A stretch of DNA of 7,877 bases from assembly GCA_900557355.1 (NCBI GenBank), contig USSR01000310.1, forward strand, positions 1 through 7,877, given 5' to 3'. Below the pieces are notes generated by a model. It made no database searches, was not told the DNA's origin, and saw only the letters and a program-made list of their open reading frames with translations. Positions 1 through 6,510 of the stretch are shown piece by piece. Every line of letters begins with the position of its first letter. Positions within the stretch are counted from its first letter, which is position 1. This stretch comes from an uncultured Bacteroides sp. GTDB taxonomy: Bacteria; Bacteroidota; Bacteroidia; Bacteroidales; Bacteroidaceae. Made by a program: the position numbers and the translations under genes.

Positions 1-1806
1 ATTGGGCCGAGTAGCTAAAAGGTAATTAATATCTCCATTGTGAGAGAAGAATGTACCATGGCAATAATAGAATGCATCCACGGCACCTAATGATTCAACC
101 TCAAGCATCCCTCCTACAGATTGTGATAGCGGTATGCGGAACACTCCTTTCTCATATCTATAGTAAATATAGTCCCCGCAGACTGCCGCCTCTTTGGAAA
201 CAGGAAGTTCCAGTGTGCCAAAATATTCTACTTTTTCCGGTTGTTCTTTCTTGAAGCGGTAAATATGCTTATCTTCTGTTTGATAGTAGATGTAACCATT
301 ATGCTCGCCTGTATACATGAAGTCGGCAGGGAAATGTATGTTAGTCTTTTGCCAACTGTCTGTTGTAGGATTATATTCCCATAAAAAAGGCTTATCAGAA
401 TGTACATATAGTTGCTGCCCATCGAACCAGACGGCATCTATATTCATACAATCTTCAGCGTTGTCGGCAATGTTCTTCAACTGTTCCCACCGATGAGTAT
501 TGACATTGAAGCGATAGAGGCACTGCCAAGAAAGAACAGTATTGGTTCCTTCTTTATTTCTTCGACGCTTGATTGAAAGATAAATATATCCCTCATGGGC
601 AAATAAGTCGGCATATTCATTAATGCCATAATTGTGGTCGTTGTCCATGAGCGGATAATATTCCCATGAGAATGTTTCCAAGTCATATACTTTCAATTTA
701 TTGTTATTCGAATCAAAAAAATTGTCTGTATCATAAAAATAGCCTTTACCTTGATAGAAACAATTATACTGCTTGGCATAAGGACTTAACATCTTAAAAG
801 CATTTCTTTCCAACCACTTAGACGCAGGCACATGGAACGACAGGCGAGTGGAATACATATTCGTATTTTTATCATAATAGAATAATTGACATTCCCTATC
901 GTTAGTGGGATCATAATAATCAGGGAAGACTTGTAATTCCACTCCTTGCTCGGTAGTAGACACTATTTTATAATCTCCGGATTCATACGCTGCAAGTTGA
1001 AAGTCACTGTTCGGAGAGAATCCTGACATTTGTACCATTGCCTTTTCTCCATATCGAAGCACACAAGGTGATATACTTTTTAACAGTACCCCTTCTACTT
1101 TGAATGTATCAACAGCCTTGTTTTCATAATTACCCACAAATACAGTTAATGGGAAATCTCCCACCAGATTCCATTCATGGGAAGGATAGGTAGCAACAAT
1201 CCGCGTAAATGATGCTTCCTGAATATCCAGAAAAATACTCTGTGGTGGATTCCATAAATCTCCCACTGTTTTTATAGAAACCGCAATCCGTCTTTTTATA
1301 TTAGAGAAACCGGTGCCGTCAATATAAACAGTGCCACCTCCCAGACTGGGACCTTCCGGTGAGGGGACATGACGTACCGAAGTGATCTGCGGTTGCGATT
1401 GGTTGGGGGTTTTCAATACTGTAATTTCACTGCGGAAGTTACCATAATTAGTCTTCACATATGCATAAACCCAACACTCTAAGCCACTCATCAGATTATC
1501 TTTCTCTGTCTGATAGGAAAAATCTCCGGTTAGCGGAATAATCAAAGTTTCTGTTTGCTCCGGACATGACTCCATATCTTCATTGTGGGCCGGAATAACC
1601 TTCACAAATCCTCGTTCCTCTGTCTTTAGATTGCCAGAGCTCTTGACATTCGCTGAAAAATGAAACGAATAATCCTTCCATTCAGCCTGTATACTCACTT
1701 TAGCAGAATTAGTGAGAGCCAATTCCGCATCCTCACAAGAACAAAAGAAAAACAATACGCAGCTAATCCTAAGGATGAATATACATAAAAAATAATTCGT
1801 TTTCAT
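1..1806 (-). CDS. Surface-type lipoprotein with FN3-like, two IPT/TIG-like and Kelch-like domains (3' end outside window)
   Basis: The reading frame is open from the ATG at 1806 to the window edge: 602 codons, no stop, so the C-terminus is missing. The N-terminus has a Lys, a hydrophobic stretch (residues 5-21) and then FFFCSCEDAE. Cys24 is the likely lipidated residue, and the acidic residues after it resemble the Bacteroidetes lipoprotein surface-export signal. Residues about 33-136 look like the fibronectin-like domain common in Bacteroides surface proteins (ERGFVKV ... VYAYVKTNYGNFRSE). Residues about 138-240 (PQITSVRHVPSPEGPSLGGG ... DGTGFS) match the IPT/TIG pattern. Residues about 241-315 (SPCVLRYGEKAMVQMSGFSP) look like a second, more diverged copy. 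From about 325 on, blade-like units recur (VYDLETFSW, YRFNVNTHRW, WEYNPTTDSW, IYRFKKEQ), as in Kelch beta-propellers. Such proteins are usually extracellular binding modules; no catalytic motif is visible. The gene follows the barrel protein by 12 bases, so it is probably co-transcribed. Ligand unknown. The lipoprotein and propeller calls are solid; exact domain edges are by eye. Confidence 0.88.
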   Translation of the reverse strand, partial: MKTNYFLCIFILRISCVLFFFCSCEDAELALTNSAKVSIQAEWKDYSFHFSANVKSSGNLKTEERGFVKVIPAHNEDMESCPEQTETLIIPLTGDFSYQTEKDNLMSGLECWVYAYVKTNYGNFRSEITVLKTPNQSQPQITSVRHVPSPEGPSLGGGTVYIDGTGFSNIKRRIAVSIKTVGDLWNPPQSIFLDIQEASFTRIVATYPSHEWNLVGDFPLTVFVGNYENKAVDTFKVEGVLLKSISPCVLRYGEKAMVQMSGFSPNSDFQLAAYESGDYKIVSTTEQGVELQVFPDYYDPTNDRECQLFYYDKNTNMYSTRLSFHVPASKWLERNAFKMLSPYAKQYNCFYQGKGYFYDTDNFFDSNNNKLKVYDLETFSWEYYPLMDNDHNYGINEYADLFAHEGYIYLSIKRRRNKEGTNTVLSWQCLYRFNVNTHRWEQLKNIADNAEDCMNIDAVWFDGQQLYVHSDKPFLWEYNPTTDSWQKTNIHFPADFMYTGEHNGYIYYQTEDKHIYRFKKEQPEKVEYFGTLELPVSKEAAVCGDYIYYRYEKGVFRIPLSQSVGGMLEVESLGAVDAFYYCHGTFFSHNGDINYLLATRPN

Positions 1807-1818
1807 AACCAATTGTTT

Positions 1819-2964
1819 TTAGAGGTTAAAAGAAACAACAGCATAATAACCTGTCAGATAATCTTTTGTAGTTTCCTTGCAATAACGTAAATCCAAAAAT
1901 AAAGAATGAAAAGAACGAATTTTCCATTCTGTTCCAATACCAGCCGTATAGGCAATTCCGAACTTATCATGTTTTATGATTCCACTCTCGGTCCATACGA
2001 TGAAGTCATCCGGATCAGTAGTCGTATATTGACTGGCTGATTCATTTTTTAGGGCATATCCCAATTCTGCCCCTAATTGCATATAGGGTAATATTTTCCC
2101 TTTCAGCGATACCAAAGTATAACGTAACATTAACGGCAAGACAAAATCTTGCCGATTATAAACAACATTCAATTTCGTCTTGCTCTCCTCTAATTTACTA
2201 AAAGCATACTTACGATAAGTCAGTTCCGGATGAAAAGAAAATCCATCAATCAGAGGTATGTCGGCAAAAACACCAACAAACCCTTGCAATTTAGGCTTAA
2301 AATCATAAGATTCTAAAACTAATTTGGCAATGCCTGCTCCTGCCAATACTCCCCAACGGATACGCGGAATATAATTCGCATTGCCGGTTCGGCAAACTTT
2401 GTATCGGCTTCTAAAAGAGTTGACCGTAGGTTTCATCGAACGGATATATGCTTTTACCTCTTCATTATCCTGTGCTATCGGAAATTCTTCCAAATATGTT
2501 TTCAACGGGTTTACGTAGCCAGTTTGAGGATCATCTCTCATCGGATGTAAAGGAGAATTTTCATCCTTGTCATTTTGAAAATAATATTCTTTATTTCCTT
2601 CATCGGTGATGAAAACATACATCTGTACAGGCTCTTTCCAATAAATGCGAGGTAACAATACTTTCCGCCTCTCTCCGTTGACTAAAATCACTTTGGGAGC
2701 GTAAGTTGTACCGCCTTCCCGATAACCTACAATATCTTTGGCATCATAAGTTTTCACAATACGGCCATTCTTCTCTATTGAAATAGAATATTGCCTCTGT
2801 TTAGCGGACGCGGAAGATGCTCCAAAGGAGAATTCAACATTGAGTATGAGAGTATCCTTTCCCAATACAGAATCCTTATACATCAGAAAGTTACGTTTTT
2901 GTGCATACAAGGAAGTTATGCAAAAGAAACTTACCAGCAGTAATAGCAGTTTATAATGTGTCAT
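1819..2964 (-). CDS. Secreted outer-membrane beta-barrel protein (PorT/OMP_b-brl-like C-terminus)
   Basis: The product is 381 residues from the ATG at 2964. The frame extends two codons further to a TTG (2970), but the ATG gives a normal signal peptide: MTHYK, a Leu-rich core, and SLYA|Q with likely signal peptidase I cleavage after Ala21. Residues about 22-198 form a periplasmic or extracellular domain I do not recognise; it includes KNGRIVKTYDAKDIVGYREG and a Tyr/Phe-rich stretch followed by ENSPLHPMRDD. From about residue 199 the sequence alternates short amphipathic strands with Gly and aromatic residues (RWGVLAGAGIAKL, GFSFHPELTYRKYAF, VLPLMLRYTL, PYMQLGAELGYAL, FGIAYTAGIGTEW, HSLFLDLRYC, GYYAVVSFNL). 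This is typical of the small 8- to 10-strand outer-membrane barrels of Bacteroidetes, often labelled PorT family. It lies 12 bases before the lipoprotein gene; the pair may act together at the outer membrane, but that is inferred from proximity only. Not a TonB-dependent SusC protein: far too short, with no plug domain. Confidence 0.88.
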   Translation of the reverse strand: MTHYKLLLLLVSFFCITSLYAQKRNFLMYKDSVLGKDTLILNVEFSFGASSASAKQRQYSISIEKNGRIVKTYDAKDIVGYREGGTTYAPKVILVNGERRKVLLPRIYWKEPVQMYVFITDEGNKEYYFQNDKDENSPLHPMRDDPQTGYVNPLKTYLEEFPIAQDNEEVKAYIRSMKPTVNSFRSRYKVCRTGNANYIPRIRWGVLAGAGIAKLVLESYDFKPKLQGFVGVFADIPLIDGFSFHPELTYRKYAFSKLEESKTKLNVVYNRQDFVLPLMLRYTLVSLKGKILPYMQLGAELGYALKNESASQYTTTDPDDFIVWTESGIIKHDKFGIAYTAGIGTEWKIRSFHSLFLDLRYCKETTKDYLTGYYAVVSFNL

Positions 2965-3006
2965 TGCCAAACAGGTTTATGATAATTACTACTAACAAAG
3001 AAAGAG

Positions 3007-3044
3007 CTTTTTTCTCATTTACATGAAAGAAAAAAGTTTTTTTT
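3007..3044. repeat. AT-rich inverted repeat with flanking T-run in the gap between two minus-strand operons
   Basis: CTTTTTTCTCAT (3007-3018) pairs with ATGAAAGAAAAAAG (3023-3036) across a 4-base loop, giving 12 base pairs with a two-base bulge. Eight T residues follow on the plus strand (3037-3044). Read on the plus strand it has the shape of an intrinsic terminator, but no gene runs toward it on that strand. Read on the minus strand, the direction of both flanking genes, the tail is the less uniform CTCTTTCTTTG. It may end exporter transcripts or separate them from the barrel-protein promoter. The stem contains only three GC pairs, so the function is uncertain. Confidence 0.4.
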
Positions 3045-3075
3045 ATTAAAAAATGTTGCAAAACACAAGAATCTA

Positions 3076-3756
3076 TTATCGGGCGTTTTTACTTTCAGTC
3101 AATATATATCCGTCCATCATCCGTATGATTCTTTCTGCTTCGCGGGCATTCTCTTCAGAGTGGGTAACCATAACAACAGTGGCCCCATCACGATTCAGTT
3201 CTTTCAGGAGGCTCATCACTTCATTACCGTTCGTAGAATCCAGATTTCCCGTAGGTTCATCAGCGAGGATAATACGGGGATTGGTAACAATGGCACGGGC
3301 TATGGCCACACGCTGTTGCTGTCCACCGGAAAGTTGTTGCGGATAATGCTCGGTGCGGTGAGCTATCTGCATACGCTCCAAAGCCTCATTGACACGTTTC
3401 ACACGCTCACGCGTGGACACTCCGGCATAGAGCAAAGGAAGTTCCACGTTTTCAAAGACTGTAAGTTCATCTATCAGATTGAAACTTTGGAATACAAAAC
3501 CAAGATTTCCGTTACGCAAATCCGTACGGTCATTCTCGGAGTAGTGGGAAACTTCCTGATCCAGAAACCAAAGTTCACCGGAAGTGGGGCTATCAAGCAA
3601 ACCTATCATATTCAGCAAGGTAGACTTACCACAACCGGAAGGTCCCATAATGGCAACAAACTCTCCCTGATTGATTTCCAAACTTACTTCATTCAATGCA
3701 GTGGTCTGCACGCTTTCCGTACGAAATATCTTACTGAGTCCAATAGTCTTTATCAT
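3076..3756 (-). CDS. ABC exporter ATPase, MacB/LolD-type
   Basis: This is the nucleotide-binding subunit that powers the adjacent FtsX-type permease at the cytoplasmic face of the inner membrane. The chosen start is the ATG at 3756 (MIKTIGLSKIF), which gives 226 residues and begins where this family normally does. Longer readings from an ATG at 3798 or a TTG at 3807 add a lysine- and asparagine-rich stretch without family support. All ATPase motifs are intact: Walker A GPSGCGKST (38-46), Q-loop Gln90 in FVFQSFNL, signature LSGGQQQR (142-149), Walker B IILADEP (162-168) with catalytic Glu167, D-loop GNLDS (170-174) and switch His199 in VTHS. The FQSFNLIDELTVFENVELPL stretch is typical of the MacB/LolD/BceA group, not of importers. 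The gene lies 81 bases after the permease stop and is probably co-transcribed with it. Substrate cannot be inferred. Subfamily certain; name macB not assigned, because here ATPase and permease are separate proteins. Confidence 0.95.
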   Translation of the reverse strand: MIKTIGLSKIFRTESVQTTALNEVSLEINQGEFVAIMGPSGCGKSTLLNMIGLLDSPTSGELWFLDQEVSHYSENDRTDLRNGNLGFVFQSFNLIDELTVFENVELPLLYAGVSTRERVKRVNEALERMQIAHRTEHYPQQLSGGQQQRVAIARAIVTNPRIILADEPTGNLDSTNGNEVMSLLKELNRDGATVVMVTHSEENAREAERIIRMMDGYILTESKNAR

Positions 3757-3804
3757 ATTCAATTTATTTTTTTCATTATAATCAAATCTCGTTATCATTA
3801 TATC

Positions 3805-3812
3805 CAAATCTA
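3805..3812 (-). promoter_or_regulatory. Possible internal Bacteroides-type -7 element before the ATPase gene
   Basis: The minus strand reads TAGATTTG, a full match to the Bacteroides primary-sigma -7 consensus TAnnTTTG, in the gap between permease stop and ATPase start. It would start transcription about 40 bases before the ATG at 3756. No convincing TTTG -33 element is seen 19-25 bases upstream, and the eight-base pattern has only five fixed positions, so it may be chance. If real, it would let ATPase be made independently of the sigma-54 promoter. Confidence 0.22.
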
Positions 3813-3837
3813 TTTTTCATTATGTATGAAATGAATC

Positions 3838-6279
3838 TTACTCATACCTCAATGATTCTACCGGATTTTGTGATGCTTTCCGCCATGTCTGTCCAACGAC
3901 AGTAAATGAAGTAATACCCGCTATCATTACCCCTGCCAACAGGAATAGCCACCAACTAATGGGCGTTTGATAAGCAAATTCACTCAACCAACGATGCATT
4001 AAGAAATATCCTAACGGGCAAGCCATCACGAAAGCAATGCCTATCCAGCGAAGATATTCCAAACAGAACATCCGTACTATGCGGTCGGAATGAGCCCCAT
4101 TCACTTTGCGGACACCTATCTCTTTAGTCCGCTGCTCGGTAGAAAGAGCAACCAGCCCGAATACCCCCATCATAGCAATAACAATGGCAATGATGGTGAA
4201 AAATAACAGCATCCGGCTTTGTTGCTGCTCTTTGGCATAATTCTTGTTCAGAGTATCGGAGAAAAACTGATAATTGAATTCTTTGACGAAAATATCATCA
4301 CGCACCGCCCATTCTTCAAATTTCTGCTGAATATATTTCAAAGTCTCCTGTTTACGCTCGGGGGCTATCTTAATATACATATCGCCCAGACACTCCGGAT
4401 TATAGTATATATAAGCAGGTTTCATTTTCTCACGCAATGACTGAAAATTAAAATCTTTCACCACACCAACAATACGGGATTTCACGGCCCATCCACTAAA
4501 TTCTTTATAGACTTCCATACCTATCGGGTCAGCAACTTTCATCGCTTTCCATGCTGTTTCATTGATGACAATCGTCGGCTGAACAGGCTTATCAGAATCA
4601 CTCTGCATCCAGTAATTCTCAAAATAAGAATCCATCAACTCCCCTTTCAATAATTGTAATCCGAAAGTTTTTACAAAATCACCATCCGCCCATATCTCCA
4701 TCATTTGCAACGAATCTGTCTTTCCATCTATATCTGTCCACCTGATTGCCGCTTGTCCGTTTTTCTTTTCCAGATTTCCTTCTCCAAAACTTTCAATAGG
4801 CGAACCCATCGAAACACTCTTAATATCGGGATTCCTCAATAAGTCTTGTTTGAAATCAGCAACTTCGTACCATAAGCTTGTATGGATGGAGACAATATTC
4901 TCTCTGTCAAGTCCCAAATCCTTATTCTCCATGAAGTGAAGTTGCTTCAGTACAATGAAAGTCATCAACATCAATACTATAGCTATGAAAAACTGGATGC
5001 AAACCAATCCTTTGATAAGCCCTCCTTTCTTGCCGGTCTTTCGTCCGCCTTTGAAAGCAAGCAACGGATTGACTGATGAAAGATAAAATGCCGGATAAGC
5101 ACCAGCCAAACAACCTATGCCTATAATACCAAACAGAATATAGAAAATAATATCCCAATTCATTCTTAATGTTATAGCAGTTTCCATAGCTTGGTTGAAC
5201 AGAGGCAGCATAAGTTCCGTCAGAGCTAAAGCAAGTACCAGAGAAATAAATGATTGTACTAAACTTTCTGAGAGAAACTGTGTAATAAGTGTTTTCCGTT
5301 TGGCACCCGTTACTTTGCGCACCCCTATTTCTTTATAGCGTAGTGACGCCCGAGCTGTGGAAAGTGTCATGAAATTGAATGCACCCATAAAGATGACCAG
5401 AATGGCTAACGCCACAAATAGGTACATAGTGGCAAGGCTACCATGATTCTTAACGTTTTCATCAGAGAAAGTTGTATGTAGATGAATATCTCTTATCGGC
5501 TGGAAACGCAATAGCGTTCGTTTCTCACCAAACTTTTTGAGAGCATGCCTCATTGTTCTTTGCTCCTGACGATACAACTTACCCTCGTCACCCTGTTTCA
5601 TTTTTACATAAACATGCATTCCACGACGCATGCTATCCCAATTCCACCCCATGGAGAAGAGACCGTATGCATCTATCGAAAAGGCAACATCAAACTGTAT
5701 GTGACTTTTCGCAGGTATCTTAACCACGGCAACAACAGTGTGTACATCAGTCCGTCCAACATAGTTTCTTTTCACTTTTTTTCCTATGGCAGAAGCATTT
5801 CCAAATAGTTTTCGTGCCATAACCTCGGATAATACAACATTATCAAGATTATCCCATAGTTGTTCGGGGTTACCTTCTATTATAGGGAAGGGAAAGACAT
5901 GAAAAAACGTACTGTCCACATGGACATATTTACCAATTATTCTTTTCTCATCATCTGTCTCCAGTGTAAGGTTATCTTCATATTTGATAGCTGTCGCATC
6001 TTCTACTTGTGGAAAATCTTCCTTAAAAACTTTCACAAGTGAGCGTATACTTTCAGGAGATTCCTTTACCTCGCCACTCGTCTCCCGGCTCACTTCTATC
6101 ACTCTGGAAATACGGTCTGCATCCGGAAAACAATTATCATACGTCAGCTCGTTTATCACCCAGAGGTAAATGAGAAACGCTGCCGTCATGCCAAATACAA
6201 AGCCCAGCATATTGATGGTAGAAAATAGGAAGCTCCGCTTGATCAACCGGAGTGCAACTTTTATATAATGCTTTATCAT
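3838..6279 (-). CDS. ABC exporter permease with two FtsX domains and MacB-type periplasmic regions
   Basis: This inner-membrane protein of 813 residues would pair with the ATPase encoded next. The layout is that of two MacB-like halves in one chain. TM1 is about 20-43, with a MacB_PCD-like periplasmic domain about 44-280 (VVLSEVMARKLFGNASAIGKKV). TM2-TM4 (about 283-307, 338-361, 376-401) surround EIGVRKVTGAKR (317-328), and NPLLAFKGG follows at 404-412. TM5 (about 426-447) leads into the second periplasmic domain (to about 685), and TM6-TM8 (about 689-712, 741-761, 775-798) surround EIGVRKVNGAHS (720-731). The protein ends NPVESLRYE, a hallmark of this family. The start at 6279 (MIKHYIKVALRLIKRSF) fits the family. 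An upstream in-frame ATG at 6360 would add 27 residues unlike any normal N-terminus and lies upstream of the predicted sigma-54 transcription start. MacB itself has four TM segments and works as a dimer; a fused two-half permease is common in Bacteroidetes. No MacA- or TolC-like partner is in the window. Substrate unknown. Confidence 0.94.
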   Translation of the reverse strand: MIKHYIKVALRLIKRSFLFSTINMLGFVFGMTAAFLIYLWVINELTYDNCFPDADRISRVIEVSRETSGEVKESPESIRSLVKVFKEDFPQVEDATAIKYEDNLTLETDDEKRIIGKYVHVDSTFFHVFPFPIIEGNPEQLWDNLDNVVLSEVMARKLFGNASAIGKKVKRNYVGRTDVHTVVAVVKIPAKSHIQFDVAFSIDAYGLFSMGWNWDSMRRGMHVYVKMKQGDEGKLYRQEQRTMRHALKKFGEKRTLLRFQPIRDIHLHTTFSDENVKNHGSLATMYLFVALAILVIFMGAFNFMTLSTARASLRYKEIGVRKVTGAKRKTLITQFLSESLVQSFISLVLALALTELMLPLFNQAMETAITLRMNWDIIFYILFGIIGIGCLAGAYPAFYLSSVNPLLAFKGGRKTGKKGGLIKGLVCIQFFIAIVLMLMTFIVLKQLHFMENKDLGLDRENIVSIHTSLWYEVADFKQDLLRNPDIKSVSMGSPIESFGEGNLEKKNGQAAIRWTDIDGKTDSLQMMEIWADGDFVKTFGLQLLKGELMDSYFENYWMQSDSDKPVQPTIVINETAWKAMKVADPIGMEVYKEFSGWAVKSRIVGVVKDFNFQSLREKMKPAYIYYNPECLGDMYIKIAPERKQETLKYIQQKFEEWAVRDDIFVKEFNYQFFSDTLNKNYAKEQQQSRMLLFFTIIAIVIAMMGVFGLVALSTEQRTKEIGVRKVNGAHSDRIVRMFCLEYLRWIGIAFVMACPLGYFLMHRWLSEFAYQTPISWWLFLLAGVMIAGITSFTVVGQTWRKASQNPVESLRYE

Positions 6280-6321
6280 AATCGCATTTATTAGAATAAG
6301 ACTTTCTTCTACGGAAGCTTC

Positions 6322-6336
6322 GCAAGAACTATACCA
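6322..6336 (-). promoter_or_regulatory. Predicted sigma-54 (RpoN) -24/-12 promoter of the exporter operon
   Basis: The minus strand reads TTGGTATAGTTCTTGC (6337-6322), against the RpoN consensus YTGGCACG-N4-TTGC. The invariant GG and GC are both present with exact spacing, and the full TTGC is intact; the CACG part is degenerate (TATA). The predicted transcription start is near 6310, leaving a leader of about 31 bases before the ATG at 6279. The adjacent divergent gene encodes an NtrC-family activator, and tandem palindromes lie at the proper distance upstream. The match was found by eye, without a scored genome background. Confidence 0.72.
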
Positions 6337-6368
6337 AAAGAATAATACATTGTTTTTCATTTACTTAA

Positions 6369-6385
6369 GCACAATATCATTTCAC
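6369..6385. promoter_or_regulatory. Possible degenerate third operator copy
   Basis: GCACAATATCATTTCAC resembles the operator GCACGATATCGTACAC at 6392-6407: both arms' outer GCAC and CAC and the central ATATC are kept, two G positions are changed to A, and one base is inserted in the right arm. It sits 23 bases from the next copy rather than 21, and would be centred near -67 of the sigma-54 start. It could be a weak site filled cooperatively, or a decayed copy. Confidence 0.35.
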
Positions 6386-6390
6386 AAAAT

Positions 6391-6407
6391 TGCACGATAT
6401 CGTACAC
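6391..6407. promoter_or_regulatory. Operator / upstream activating site 1 for the NtrC-family regulator
   Basis: TGCACGATATCGTACAC contains a 16-base palindrome (6391-6406) in which 7 of 8 symmetric pairs match. It resembles the general NtrC-site form TGCAC-N-GTGCA. Its centre is about 88 bases upstream of the predicted sigma-54 start, in the usual range for enhancer sites of this activator class. The arms recur exactly 21 bases away. Assignment to the neighbouring regulator is inferred from position and family. Confidence 0.68.
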
Positions 6408-6411
6408 CAAA

Positions 6412-6428
6412 TGCACGCTTCCGTACAC
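6412..6428. promoter_or_regulatory. Operator / upstream activating site 2 for the NtrC-family regulator
   Basis: TGCACGCTTCCGTACAC has arms identical to site 1 (TGCACG and CGTACAC) around a different four-base spacer (CTTC instead of ATAT). Conserved arms with a free spacer are expected of a dimer-binding operator. The 21-base period, two helical turns, puts both sites on the same DNA face, suiting cooperative binding. Relative to the regulator's own promoter it lies around the -33 region, so occupancy could also repress or tune that gene. Confidence 0.68.
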
Positions 6429-6449
6429 TTCTTTTTCAAAAACTTTACC

Positions 6450-6457
6450 TATCTTTG
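6450..6457 (+). promoter_or_regulatory. Bacteroides-type -7 element of the response-regulator gene
   Basis: TATCTTTG is a full match to the Bacteroidetes primary-sigma -7 consensus TAnnTTTG. Transcription would begin near 6463, giving a leader of just under 50 bases before the ATG at 6511. No clear TTTG -33 box is seen; that region is occupied by operator 2 and a pyrimidine-rich stretch, consistent with a weak or regulated promoter. Confidence 0.5.
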
Positions 6458-6510
6458 TACATGTCCGGAAAAGAGCCCTGTATCCGCACATTTTAAACTT
6501 AACTTTAAGT

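Noticed and set aside
51..686. Short open frames on both strands near the left edge
   Set aside because: A continuous minus-strand lipoprotein frame covers this whole region with coherent Kelch-like units; the shorter frames are shadows.
2965..2970. TTG start two codons upstream of the barrel-protein ATG
   Set aside because: The ATG at 2964 gives a normal signal peptide; nothing favours the rarer TTG.
2996..3003. Candidate -7 element for the barrel-protein gene (TTTCTTTG on the minus strand)
   Set aside because: It misses the conserved A of TAnnTTTG and has no -33 partner; in such AT-rich sequence this match is weak.
3757..3807. Longer ATPase N-terminus from TTG 3807 or ATG 3798
   Set aside because: The added Lys/Asn-rich residues do not match the family, whose members typically begin at the MIKT position.
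3160..3834. Open frame of 224 codons on the plus strand opposite the ATPase gene
   Set aside because: It lies antisense to a gene with all ABC ATPase motifs, and its translation is low-complexity and family-less; a shadow frame.
6391..6409. Second sigma-54-like match on the minus strand (TGGTGTACGATATCGTGC)
   Set aside because: GG and GC are 15 bases apart instead of 12, and the bases belong to operator site 1.
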